Shown here: positions 13,969 through 21,948 of the stretch, one piece after another
How positions within the stretch are numbered: the first letter of the stretch is position 1
Layout of the letters: the number at the start of each line of letters is the position of its first letter
Origin: Mycobacterium alsense
GTDB taxonomy: Bacteria; Actinomycetota; Actinomycetes; Mycobacteriales; Mycobacteriaceae
Assembly: GCF_002086635.1 (NCBI RefSeq)
Contig: NZ_MVHD01000057.1
Coordinates: 1 to 33,580, forward strand
Length of the DNA stretch: 33,580 nt
Direction of reading: 5' to 3'
Translations under genes and position numbers: made by a program
The notes under the pieces: model-generated
Seen by the model: the letters and a program-made list of their open reading frames with translations, nothing else
The model's database searches: none
What the model was told of the DNA's origin: nothing

Positions 13969-14388
13969 ATGACAACCGAAACGCAGAGCGGGCGCGATGT
14001 CATCGCGCAATTCATCCCCCAATCCCCGTTCGTCGCGAAGCTGGGCATCGTGGCCGAGCAGCTCGACGGCGACGAAGTGCGGTTGCGGCTGCCGTGGGAT
14101 CCGTCCAACGTGACCATCGGCGACATGGTCCACGGCGGGGCCATCGCCACGCTGGCCGACGTGACCGTCATGGCGGCGGCGTGGTGCGGCGTGGACGCTC
14201 CCCCGCAGCTGCGCGGGGTGACGGTGTCGATGGCGCTGGACTTCATGGCGCCGGCGCGGGCCACCGACGTGATCGGGGTGGGCCGGGTGTTGCGGCGCGG
14301 GCGGTCGCTGGTCAACTGCGAGGCCGAGATCGTCGATCCGCGGGGCACGCTGGTGGCCAAGGCCCTCGCGACCTACAAGGTCGGCTGA
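13969..14388 (+). CDS. Hotdog-fold thioesterase (PaaI-like)
   Basis: A 139-residue single hotdog domain that would hydrolyse acyl- or aryl-CoA esters. The motif MVHGGAIATLADVTVMAAAW, with the Gly-Gly and Asp of PaaI/YdiI thioesterases, is near residue 55. SMALDFMAPARATDVIGVGR and LVNCEAEIVD are the paired strands. The open frame extends upstream into the cysD region, but the ATG at 13969 (MTTETQSGRDV) begins the conserved part. It is divergent from cysD and about 160 bases away; promoters for both must be in that gap. The acyl group handled is unknown. Confidence 0.88.
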   Translation: MTTETQSGRDVIAQFIPQSPFVAKLGIVAEQLDGDEVRLRLPWDPSNVTIGDMVHGGAIATLADVTVMAAAWCGVDAPPQLRGVTVSMALDFMAPARATDVIGVGRVLRRGRSLVNCEAEIVDPRGTLVAKALATYKVG

Positions 14389-14392
14389 CTCG

Positions 14393-14456
14393 TCGCCGAA
14401 CGTGTAACCAGTGCGAAAATCCAGCCACTTTTTCGCAATGGCTGCACGCTCGGCGA
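14393..14456. terminator. 64-bp imperfect palindrome, probable two-way terminator
   Basis: The outer arms TCGCCGAACGTG (14393-14404) and CACGCTCGGCGA (14445-14456) pair at 11 of 12 positions. The inner arms TGCGAAAA (14412-14419) and TTTTCGCA (14430-14437) pair perfectly, with a 10-base loop. Both stems share one centre, and four of the seven positions between them also pair. It fills the gap between the convergent thioesterase and carbonic anhydrase genes. The T-run of the inner arm and its complementary A-run give both strands a terminator-like feature. Confidence 0.7.
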
Positions 14457-14466
14457 AGGCGTGGCG

Positions 14467-14958
14467 CTAGACGGTGACCTCGTTGAGCTTGCCGGTGGCG
14501 ACGTCGAAGACGAAGCCGCGCGCCGAGGTGTGCTTGTCAACGAACGGGCTGTTCTCGATGCGGCGCAGCGACTGCCGGACGTCCTCGGCGGGGTCCGGGA
14601 ACGCCTCGGGCGCCCACGGCGGCTTGATGCCGATCTCGTCCTGGATGGTGCGCTTGAAGTCGTCGTCGGTGAAGGTCAGCATCCCGCAGTCGGTGTGGTG
14701 GATCAGGATGATCTCCCGGGTCCCCAGCAGCCGCTGGCTGATGGCCAGCGAGCGGACGACGTCGTCGGTGACGACCCCGCCGGCGTTGCGGATGACGTGC
14801 GACTCCCCCTCGTTGATGCCGAGCAGGCGATAGACGTCCAGCCGGGCGTCCATGCACGCCACGACCGCGACGTGCTTGCTCGGGGGCATGGGGAGCGGGC
14901 CGTTGAAGCCGCTCGCGTATTGGGCGTTGTTAGCCAGGTAGTCGTCGGTAACGGTCAC
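14467..14958 (-). CDS. Beta-class carbonic anhydrase
   Basis: A 163-residue zinc enzyme interconverting CO2 and bicarbonate, the apparent ortholog of Rv1284. Zinc ligands are Cys35 (ACMDAR), His88 and Cys91 (HHTDCGM), with the catalytic dyad Asp37-Arg39. The C-terminal SARGFVFDVATGKLNEVTV closes the family domain. The start is the GTG at 14958, with an ideal AGGAGG upstream, and the protein begins VTVTDDYLANN like the M. tuberculosis enzyme. The longer frame upstream has no support. A TAAGAT -10-like box lies in the upstream gap on the minus strand. It is divergent from oppB. Confidence 0.95.
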   Translation of the reverse strand: MTVTDDYLANNAQYASGFNGPLPMPPSKHVAVVACMDARLDVYRLLGINEGESHVIRNAGGVVTDDVVRSLAISQRLLGTREIILIHHTDCGMLTFTDDDFKRTIQDEIGIKPPWAPEAFPDPAEDVRQSLRRIENSPFVDKHTSARGFVFDVATGKLNEVTV

Positions 14959-15202
14959 GCAAGCCTCCTGATGTTGGGCGGTGCCGATCTTAACAACCGG
15001 CCGGGCGCAGTTCACGGGTAAAAATCAGGCGGTATCCGATGTCTCTCGCGCCACTCGAGTGATCGCGGGGAGGGGTGGCAGGCGCGCGAATCCCGTCGAA
15101 GTCGCTGTGAGGCGGGCACATTGGTGCGCGGCTTTGCAAGACCGCGACCGACACCGTCCCGACACGACGCGGCGTGACTCCGCCCGGCCGTCGCCGGCTC
15201 GC

Positions 15203-15208
15203 TAACCT
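15203..15208 (+). promoter_or_regulatory. -10 box for the opp operon
   Basis: TAACCT ends six bases before an ATG at 15215, the spacing of leaderless mycobacterial promoters. The rest of the 282-base gap between the carbonic anhydrase and oppB (14959-15240) holds the carbonic anhydrase ribosome binding site and no other clear element. Confidence 0.5.
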
Positions 15209-15214
15209 GTCCCA

Positions 15215-15244
15215 ATGCGGCACGGGCGGCTCGGTCGGGCATGA
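15215..15244 (+). CDS. Leaderless upstream mini-ORF coupled to oppB (9 aa)
   Basis: ATG at 15215 opens a nine-codon frame, MRHGRLGRA, whose TGA overlaps the oppB ATG as ATGA. A TAACCT -10 box lies six bases upstream, so the transcript probably begins on this ATG. oppB itself has no good ribosome binding site, so ribosomes finishing the mini-ORF could restart on oppB. Three of the nine residues are Arg, which would suit arginine-sensing attenuation, but that is speculation. The peptide itself may have no function. Confidence 0.4.
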   Translation: MRHGRLGRA

Positions 15245-16218
15245 CTCGCTTTCTGGCGCGCCGGCTGCTCAACTACGTCGTGCTGCTGGCGCTGGTGTCG
15301 TTTCTCGCCTACTGCCTGACATCGCTGACCTTCTCCCCCCTGGACAGCCTGCTGCAGCGCAACCCGCGCCCGCCGCAGGCCGTGATCGACGCCAAGGCCC
15401 ACGCGCTCGGCCTGGACCAGCCGATACCGATCCGCTACGCGCACTGGGCCACGCACGCCCTCCGCGGCGACTTCGGAACGACGATCACCGGCCAGCCCGT
15501 CGGCGAGACGCTGTGGCGCCGCGTCGGGGTCAGCCTGCGGCTGCTGATCATCGGCTCGGTGGTGGGCACGGTGCTGGGCATCGCGGCCGGGGCATGGGGC
15601 GCGATCCGCCAGTACCGGTTCAGCGACCGGGTCGTCACCACGCTGGCGCTGCTGGTGTTGAGCGCCCCGACGTTCGTCATCGCCAACCTGTTGATCCTCG
15701 GTGCGCTGCGGGTCAATTGGGCCTTGGGCGTCCAGCTCTTCGACTACACCGGCGAGACGTCACCCGGCGTCGGCGGCGGGACCTGGGCACACGTCGTCGA
15801 CCGGCTGCGGCATTTGATCCTGCCGACGCTGACGCTGGCGCTGGCCGCCGCCGCCGGATACAGCCGGTATCAGCGCAACGCCATGCTCGACGTCCTCGGC
15901 CAGGACTTCATCCGGACCGCCCGCGCCAAGGGCCTCACCCGCCGGCGCGCACTGCTCAAGCACGGCCTGCGCACCGCGCTGATCCCGCTGGCCACGCTGT
16001 TCGCCTACGGGGTCGCCGGGCTGGTCACCGGGGCGGTGTTCGTCGAGAAGATCTTCGGCTGGCACGGCATGGGCGAGTGGCTGCTGCAGGGGATTTCGAC
16101 CCAGGACACCAACATCATCGCCGCGATCACCCTGTTCTCCGGCACGGTGGTGCTACTGGCCGGCCTGCTGTCCGACGTCATCTACGCGGCGCTCGATCCA
16201 CGGGTCCGGGTATCATGA
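15241..16218 (+). CDS. oppB: Oligopeptide ABC transporter permease OppB
   Basis: A 325-residue inner-membrane permease, the apparent ortholog of Rv1283c. The first transmembrane helix is at about residues 10-30 (LNYVVLLALVSFLAYCL), with five more from residue 100 onward, the DppB/OppB pattern. LRLLIIGSVVGTVLGIAAG starts the core domain. The coupling-helix motif is DFIRTARAKGLTRRRALLKH with the EAA-type Gly. FVEKIFGWHGMGEWL is a family hallmark. The stop overlaps the oppC start (ATGA). With OppC it forms the channel for peptides delivered by OppA. The start lacks a ribosome binding site but is coupled to the upstream mini-ORF. Confidence 0.94.
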   Translation: MTRFLARRLLNYVVLLALVSFLAYCLTSLTFSPLDSLLQRNPRPPQAVIDAKAHALGLDQPIPIRYAHWATHALRGDFGTTITGQPVGETLWRRVGVSLRLLIIGSVVGTVLGIAAGAWGAIRQYRFSDRVVTTLALLVLSAPTFVIANLLILGALRVNWALGVQLFDYTGETSPGVGGGTWAHVVDRLRHLILPTLTLALAAAAGYSRYQRNAMLDVLGQDFIRTARAKGLTRRRALLKHGLRTALIPLATLFAYGVAGLVTGAVFVEKIFGWHGMGEWLLQGISTQDTNIIAAITLFSGTVVLLAGLLSDVIYAALDPRVRVS

Positions 16219-17123
16219 CGGCTTCGGAAGTGTCTGCCGCGCAAGGGGTCTCCGGCTCGGAGGTCACGGAGTTCGCCTCGCTGCGCACCCTGGTGCTGCG
16301 CAGGCTGGCCCGCAACCGGCTGGCCGTGGGATCGCTGGCCCTGCTGGTGCTGCTGTTCGTCGGCTGCTACACCCTGCCCTCGCTGCTGCCCTACTCCTAC
16401 GACGACCTCGACTTCAACGCGCTGCTGCAGCCGCCGAACGCCCGGCACTGGCTCGGCACCAACGCGCTGGGCCAGGACCTGCTGGCGCAGATCCTGCGGG
16501 GCATGCAGAAGTCGATGCTGATCGGCGTCTGCGTGGCGGTCATCTCCACCGGCATCGCCGCCACCGTCGGGTCGATCGCCGGCTACTTCGGTGGCTGGCG
16601 GGACCGGGTGCTGATGTGGATCGTCGACCTGCTGCTGGTGGTGCCCTCGTTCATCATCATCACCATCATCACCCCCCGGACGAGTAAGTCGTCCGGCATC
16701 CTGCTGCTGGTGCTGCTGCTGGCCGGCTTCGGCTGGATGATCAGCTCGCGCATGGTGCGCGGCATGACGATGAGCCTGCGTGAGCGCGAATTCATCCGCG
16801 CCGCACGGTACATGGGCGTCTCCAGCCGCCGGATCATCATCGGGCATGTGGTGCCCAACGTGGCGTCCATCCTGATCATCGACGCCACGCTCAACGTCGC
16901 CGCGGCAATCCTGGCCGAAACCGGCCTGAGCTTCCTGGGTTTCGGCGTCCAGCCCCCGGACGTGTCGCTGGGCACGCTCATCGCCAACGGCACCCAATCC
17001 GCCACCACCTTCCCGTGGGTGTTTCTGTTCCCGGCCGGCGTACTGGTGCTGATCCTGTTGTGCGCCAACCTGGCCGGCGACGGGCTGCGCGACGCGCTCG
17101 ACCCCGGCAGCGGCGCCCGATGA
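16215..17123 (+). CDS. oppC: Oligopeptide ABC transporter permease OppC
   Basis: A 302-residue permease starting at the ATG at 16215, which overlaps the oppB stop; the longer frame upstream is a shadow. An N-terminal cytoplasmic ~35 residues precede the first membrane helix (LAVGSLALLVLLFVGCYTL). HWLGTNALGQDLLAQILRG is the OppC/DppC signature, and the EAA motif is REFIRAARYMGVSSRRIIIG. Five further membrane helices end in FLFPAGVLVLILLCANLAGD. It overlaps oppD by four bases. A hydrophilic PRTSKSSG loop follows helix 4. OppB and OppC form the pore. Confidence 0.94.
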   Translation: MTASEVSAAQGVSGSEVTEFASLRTLVLRRLARNRLAVGSLALLVLLFVGCYTLPSLLPYSYDDLDFNALLQPPNARHWLGTNALGQDLLAQILRGMQKSMLIGVCVAVISTGIAATVGSIAGYFGGWRDRVLMWIVDLLLVVPSFIIITIITPRTSKSSGILLLVLLLAGFGWMISSRMVRGMTMSLREREFIRAARYMGVSSRRIIIGHVVPNVASILIIDATLNVAAAILAETGLSFLGFGVQPPDVSLGTLIANGTQSATTFPWVFLFPAGVLVLILLCANLAGDGLRDALDPGSGAR

Positions 17124-18940
17124 GCCCGCTGCTGGAGGTGAACGACCTGGCAGTCACCTTCCCCGCCGACGGCCCGCCGGTGACCGCGGTGCGCGGCATC
17201 AGCTACCACGTCGAGCCCCGCGAGGTCGTCGCGATGGTCGGCGAATCGGGGTCGGGCAAGTCCGTGTCGGCGATGGCGGTGGTGGGCCTGCTGCCGGAGC
17301 ACGCCCGGGTGCGCGGCTCGGTGCGGTTGCACGGGACCGAGCTGCTGGGGCTGTCCGACGACGCGATGTCGCGGTTCCGCGGCAAGGCGGTCGGCATGGT
17401 GTTCCAGGATCCGATGTCGGCGCTGACGCCGGTCTACACCGTCGGCGACCAGATCGCCGAGGCGGTCGAGGTGCACCAGCCCCGCGTGGGCCGTCGGGCG
17501 GCCCGGCGGCGCGCGGTGGAACTGCTTGAGCTGGTTGGAATCTCGCAGCCGGAACGACGCGCGCGGGCGTTCCCGCACGAGTTGTCCGGCGGCGAACGGC
17601 AGCGGGTGGTCATCGCGATCGCGATCGCCAACGACCCCGACCTGTTGATCTGCGACGAGCCGACGACCGCCCTGGACGTCACCGTGCAGGCGCAGATCCT
17701 CGAGGTGCTCAAGACCGCCCGCGACGTCACCGGCGCCGGGGTGCTCATCATCACCCACGACCTCGGCGTCGTCGCCGAGTTCGCCGACCGCGCGCTGGTG
17801 ATGTACGCCGGGCGGGTCGTCGAGCATGCGGCCGTCGCCGACCTGTACCGCGCCCGCCAGATGCCGTACACCGTAGGCCTGTTGGGGTCGGTCCCCCGGT
17901 TGGACGCCACGCAGGGCACCCGGCTGGTGCCCATCCCCGGGGCGCCGCCGTCGCTGGCCGGCCTCGAGCCGGGGTGCCCCTTCGCGCCGCGCTGCCCGCT
18001 GGCCATCGACGAGTGCCGCGCCGCGGAACCGGACCTGATCGCGGTCGGCCCCGATCATCGCGCGGCGTGCATCCGCACCGACCAGGTGGGCGACCGCAGC
18101 GCCGCGGACATCTACGGGGTCAACACGTCCGCCCGCCCCGCGGCGCCCGGCGACTCGTCGGTGGTGGTCCGGGTGCGCGACCTGGTCAGGACCTACCGGC
18201 TGACCAAGGGCGTGGTATTGCGCCGCGCAATCGGCGAGGTTCGCGCCGTCGACGGCGTCAGCTTCGAGCTGCGGCAGGGCCGCACGCTCGGCATCGTCGG
18301 CGAGTCGGGTTCGGGCAAGTCGACCACCCTGCACGAGATCCTGGAACTCGTTGCGCCACAGTCGGGCTCGATCGAGGTGCTGGGCAGCGACGTCGCTTCA
18401 CTGAGCGCCCGGGGCCGGCGCGCGTTGCGGCGCGACATCCAGGTCGTGTTCCAGGACCCGGTGGCGTCACTGGACCCGCGGCTGCCCGTCTTCGAGCTGC
18501 TCGCCGAGCCGTTGCGGGCCAACGGGTTCGACAAGGGCGACACCAACACCCGCGTCGCCGACCTGCTGGAGATCGTGGGGTTGCGCCGCGCGGACGCGGC
18601 CCGCTATCCCGCCGAGTTTTCCGGCGGGCAAAAGCAGCGCATCGGCATCGCGCGGGCGCTGGCGCTGCAGCCCAAAATCCTGGCCCTCGACGAACCGGTG
18701 TCGGCGCTCGACGTCTCCATCCAGGCGGGGATCATCAACCTGCTGCTGGATCTGCAGGAACGATTCGGCCTGTCGTACTTGTTTGTCTCCCACGATCTTT
18801 CGGTGGTCAAGCACCTCGCCCACGATGTAGCGGTGATGTACGCCGGCGCAATCGTCGAGCAGGGCGACAGCGAGCAGCTTTTCGCCAACCCGCAGCACGA
18901 GTACACGCGCCGGCTGCTGGAGTCGGTGCCGCATGTCTAG
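17120..18940 (+). CDS. oppD: Oligopeptide ABC transporter ATPase OppD (two NBDs fused)
   Basis: A 606-residue double ATPase supplying both nucleotide-binding domains for OppBC. NBD1: Walker A GESGSGKSVS, signature LSGGERQR, Walker B LLICDEPTTALD. NBD2, from about residue 350: Walker A GESGSGKSTT, signature FSGGQKQR, Walker B ILALDEPVSALD. Between them a cysteine cluster, Cys286, Cys292, Cys299 and Cys317 (GCPFAPRCPLAIDEC and AACIRT), matches the four-cysteine site reported, from memory, to bind an iron-sulfur cluster in M. tuberculosis OppD. Both active sites look intact. It starts at the ATG at 17120 overlapping the oppC stop and overlaps the oppA start by eight bases. Confidence 0.95.
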   Translation: MSPLLEVNDLAVTFPADGPPVTAVRGISYHVEPREVVAMVGESGSGKSVSAMAVVGLLPEHARVRGSVRLHGTELLGLSDDAMSRFRGKAVGMVFQDPMSALTPVYTVGDQIAEAVEVHQPRVGRRAARRRAVELLELVGISQPERRARAFPHELSGGERQRVVIAIAIANDPDLLICDEPTTALDVTVQAQILEVLKTARDVTGAGVLIITHDLGVVAEFADRALVMYAGRVVEHAAVADLYRARQMPYTVGLLGSVPRLDATQGTRLVPIPGAPPSLAGLEPGCPFAPRCPLAIDECRAAEPDLIAVGPDHRAACIRTDQVGDRSAADIYGVNTSARPAAPGDSSVVVRVRDLVRTYRLTKGVVLRRAIGEVRAVDGVSFELRQGRTLGIVGESGSGKSTTLHEILELVAPQSGSIEVLGSDVASLSARGRRALRRDIQVVFQDPVASLDPRLPVFELLAEPLRANGFDKGDTNTRVADLLEIVGLRRADAARYPAEFSGGQKQRIGIARALALQPKILALDEPVSALDVSIQAGIINLLLDLQERFGLSYLFVSHDLSVVKHLAHDVAVMYAGAIVEQGDSEQLFANPQHEYTRRLLESVPHV

Positions 18941-20675
18941 GCACAGCTTGTCCGGCGTCGAGACTGCGCTCTGCGCGCCGTTTCGGGGGTTTTGCGCGCT
19001 CTGGGCGCAGACTCGATGTGCCGCGGCCCTACTGATGGTCGCCGCACTCGCGCTCACCGGGTGCTCGCCGGCCATCGACCTCGCTCCCCCGGCCGGCAAC
19101 AGCGCCCAGATCGGCAGGACCAGCGACGTCAACCCGCGCGACCCCGCGACGCTGCGCGACGGCGGCGACCTGCGGTTGGCGCTCGGCGCCTTCCCGCCGA
19201 ACTTCAACATCCTCAGCATCGACGGCAACTCGGCCGAGGTCGCCTCGATGATGAAGGCCACCCTGCCGCGGGCGTTCACCATCGGGCCCGACGGCTCGAC
19301 GACCGTCGACACCGACTACTTCACCAGCGTCGAACTCACCGGCACCGACCCCCAGGTCGTCACCTACACGATCAACCCCAAAGCGGTGTGGTCCGACGGC
19401 ACGCCGATCACCTGGCGCGACATCGCGAGCCAGATCCACGCCCTCAGCGGCGTCGACAAGGACTTCGCGATCGCCGGTCCCGGCGGCGCCGATCGGGTCG
19501 CCTCGGTCGCCCGCGGGGTCGACGACCGGCAGGCGATCATGACCTTCGCCAAGCCGTACGCGGAGTGGCGCGGCATGTTCGCGGGCAACGGCATGCTGCT
19601 GCCGGCCGCCATGACGGCCACGCCCCAGGTCTTCAACAACGGTCAGCTCGACGCGCCCGGACCGTCTGCGGGCCCGTTCATCGTGTCGAAGCTGGACCGG
19701 ACCGCGCAGCGAATCACGTTGACCCGCAACCCGAAATGGTGGGGCCGGCGGCCACGCCTGGACAGCATCACCTACCTGGTGCTGGACGACGCCGCGCGGC
19801 TGCCGGCGCTGCAGAACAACACCATCGACGCGACGGGGATCGGCTCGGTGGACGAACTGACCATCGCGCAGCGCACCAAGGGCGTCTCGATCCGGCGCGC
19901 CCCCGCCCCCAGCTGGTCGCACCTCACGTTCAACGGCGCCCGCGGGGCGATCCTGGAAGACAAGGCGCTACGGGTCGCCGTGGCCAAGGGCATCGACCGG
20001 CAGACCATCGCCAAGGTCGTGCAGTACGGCCTCACCAGCAACCCGGTGGCGCTGGGCAACCACATCTACGTCGCCGGGCAGGAGGGCTACCAGGACAACG
20101 GCGCCGTCGTGCCCTACGACCCCGCCGCGGCGCGCCGCGAGCTCGACGCCCTGGGGTGGAAGCTCAACGGGCAGTTCCGCGAGAAGAACGGCCGCCCGCT
20201 GGTCATCCGCGACTTGTTCTACGACGCGGCGGGCAGCAAGGTGATCGCGCAGATCGCCCAGCACAGCCTCGCCCAGGTCGGCGTCAAGCTCGATCTCGTC
20301 TCCCGGTCCGGCAGCGGCTTCTTCACCAACTACATCAACGTCGGGGATTTCGACATCGCCCAGTTCGGCTGGCTCGGCGACGCCTTCCCGCTGTCCGGGC
20401 TGACCCAGATCTACCAGTCCGACGGGGCGAGCAACTTCGGCAAGATCGGCAGCCCCGAGATCGACGCCGCGATCGAGCGCACGCTCGAAGAGCTCGACCC
20501 GGGCAAGGCGCGGGCGCTGGCCAACGACCTCGACAAGCTCATCTGGGCCGAAGGATTCAGCCTGCCGCTGACCCAATCGCCCGGCGACGCCGCGGTGCGC
20601 AGCACGCTGGCCAACTTCGGCGCGGTCGGCCTCGCCGACCTCGACTACACCGCGATCGGGTTCATGCCGACCTGA
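18933..20675 (+). CDS. oppA: Oligopeptide-binding lipoprotein OppA
   Basis: A 580-residue SBP_bac_5 substrate-binding lipoprotein. Residues 1-44 are a long leader ending in a hydrophobic stretch and lipobox, LMVAALALTGC, so the mature protein is lipid-anchored on the outer face of the membrane. Family marks: GGDLRLALGAFPPNFNIL, YTINPKAVWSDGTPITWRDI, GPFIVSKLDRTAQRITLTRN, and DIAQFGWLGDAFPL. The leader is longer than needed, but the M. tuberculosis ortholog (Rv1280c, about 591 residues) is similar. The ATG at 18933 lies inside the end of oppD. Codons 8-29 encode a strong RNA hairpin. Its stop overlaps the convergent hydrolase gene by 14 bases. Confidence 0.94.
   Translation: MSRHSLSGVETALCAPFRGFCALWAQTRCAAALLMVAALALTGCSPAIDLAPPAGNSAQIGRTSDVNPRDPATLRDGGDLRLALGAFPPNFNILSIDGNSAEVASMMKATLPRAFTIGPDGSTTVDTDYFTSVELTGTDPQVVTYTINPKAVWSDGTPITWRDIASQIHALSGVDKDFAIAGPGGADRVASVARGVDDRQAIMTFAKPYAEWRGMFAGNGMLLPAAMTATPQVFNNGQLDAPGPSAGPFIVSKLDRTAQRITLTRNPKWWGRRPRLDSITYLVLDDAARLPALQNNTIDATGIGSVDELTIAQRTKGVSIRRAPAPSWSHLTFNGARGAILEDKALRVAVAKGIDRQTIAKVVQYGLTSNPVALGNHIYVAGQEGYQDNGAVVPYDPAAARRELDALGWKLNGQFREKNGRPLVIRDLFYDAAGSKVIAQIAQHSLAQVGVKLDLVSRSGSGFFTNYINVGDFDIAQFGWLGDAFPLSGLTQIYQSDGASNFGKIGSPEIDAAIERTLEELDPGKARALANDLDKLIWAEGFSLPLTQSPGDAAVRSTLANFGAVGLADLDYTAIGFMPT
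18956..19018 (+). repeat. 63-base imperfect palindrome in the oppA leader
   Basis: CGTCGAGACTGCGCTC (18956-18971) and GGGCGCAGACTCGATG (19003-19018) share one centre. 13 of 16 positions pair, and two of the other three are G-U in RNA. GCGC (18975-18978) and GCGC (18996-18999) extend the stem. It lies 15 bases after the oppD stop, inside the oppA coding region. It could limit or stabilise oppA translation or be an inserted dispersed repeat. Confidence 0.7.
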
Positions 20676-21909
20676 GCCGGCGCCACGGCGGCCTCGGGGC
20701 CGGCAGCGTCGGCACGGCGGCCTCGGCGATCGCGGCCACCTCGATCGCCTTCCACAGCAAGCGGATTGAGGGCCGCGGCGGGAGCGCGTCGAGCGCGGGC
20801 GCCCGCGCGGCCAGCCCGTCGAGGTCGCCCCGGCACACCGCCGCGGCAATGTGCAGGGCGGCGGGCTCGCGAAAGTCCAGCGCGCTGTGCGCCATGGTGG
20901 GAAGTTTCATCAGCACCGCGCCCGGCACCAGCGCCGCGGCCCGCTGAGCGACCGGCGGCGGGGTGATGAGGTCGCGGCCGCCGGAGATCACCACCGTGGG
21001 CCAATGGAAATTGGGCATCTCGGCGGGCAGGTCGTAGGGCTCGTCCTCGAAACTCACCTTCTGGGTGCGGGTTTCGCGTTCCGCCACGGCGGGATCGAGC
21101 GGCAACCCGTCGGGTTGGGCGGCGTAGTCGAGCTCGCGGAAGGCGATGCGGCTCACCAGGTCTTCCTCGTAGCGGAACGGCAGATTGCTCAGGGTGGCGA
21201 ACCGGGATATCGCCCACCACAAGGCCTTTCGACCATCGAGCAGCAGGTCGAGTTGCCGGTCGAGCAGCGTGGCGCCACCGTAACCGTAGATCGTCGCGAC
21301 GACCTGGGTCGCCGACGCGGTCATCACCCCGGCGTCGACGAGCTTGCGGACTTTCGGTGCCAGCGGCGCGGTTTCGGGGCTGTCACCCCGCAGCAGCAGC
21401 CGGCGGATCGCGCGGCGCACGATCACGATGTCGTGCCGCGACAGCAGCGGCGAATCGAGGACCATCGCCTGCACCCGGTCGGGATGGCGCACGCCCACCC
21501 CGGCCGCGATGTAGGTGCCGTAGGAGGTCCCGTAGATGACGGCCTTCTCGGTGCGGGCGTCGTCTAGCACCGCCGCCACGTCGTCGACGACCTGGTTGAC
21601 GGTGAGCGCGCGGGGCGGCAGGTCGACGCCGGAGTCGTCGTGGCGCGACATGCCCACGCCCCGATGCTCGATCATGATGACGTCGAGGCCGGCGGCAGCC
21701 GCCCGGCGGCGCAGCCCCTTGTACATCTGCACCGACGCCACACCCGGTCCGCCGGGGATGATCACCAGCGGGTGGGGGGACTTGCGGCCGCTGCGCACGT
21801 AGTAGAGGTCGAACTCGTCGCCGCTGCCCGGCGAAACCGGCCTGCGCACCGGCCGGACGCCGGGCAGGGCCGCCAGCTTCGCCTGCATCCGGCGCCGTTT
21901 GGAGTTCAT
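20662..21909 (-). CDS. Alpha/beta-hydrolase, prolyl-aminopeptidase (proline iminopeptidase)-like
   Basis: A 415-residue hydrolase of the S33 type. IIPGGPGVASVQMYKGL provides the oxyanion motif. The nucleophile elbow is GTSYGT, with Ser near residue 128. The acid Asp is probably in VISGGRDLITPPP and the base His in MAHSALDF. The 60-residue insert after the core (residues about 170-240) is a cap domain, as in S33 peptidases. It could free N-terminal proline or another residue from peptides, which would suit its place at the end of the peptide importer, but it is convergent with oppA, not cotranscribed. Rv1279 occupies this spot in M. tuberculosis and is, by recall, a dehydrogenase, so this gene differs. 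Confidence 0.85.
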   Translation of the reverse strand: MNSKRRRMQAKLAALPGVRPVRRPVSPGSGDEFDLYYVRSGRKSPHPLVIIPGGPGVASVQMYKGLRRRAAAAGLDVIMIEHRGVGMSRHDDSGVDLPPRALTVNQVVDDVAAVLDDARTEKAVIYGTSYGTYIAAGVGVRHPDRVQAMVLDSPLLSRHDIVIVRRAIRRLLLRGDSPETAPLAPKVRKLVDAGVMTASATQVVATIYGYGGATLLDRQLDLLLDGRKALWWAISRFATLSNLPFRYEEDLVSRIAFRELDYAAQPDGLPLDPAVAERETRTQKVSFEDEPYDLPAEMPNFHWPTVVISGGRDLITPPPVAQRAAALVPGAVLMKLPTMAHSALDFREPAALHIAAAVCRGDLDGLAARAPALDALPPRPSIRLLWKAIEVAAIAEAAVPTLPAPRPPWRRLRSA

Positions 21910-21948
21910 GGTCTATAGCACTTGCCCCGGCCGACGAGCGGCTAAACG

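Noticed and set aside
15120..15170. Possible tRNA or small RNA in the carbonic anhydrase-oppB gap
   Set aside because: No cloverleaf can be folded and no conserved T-loop is present.
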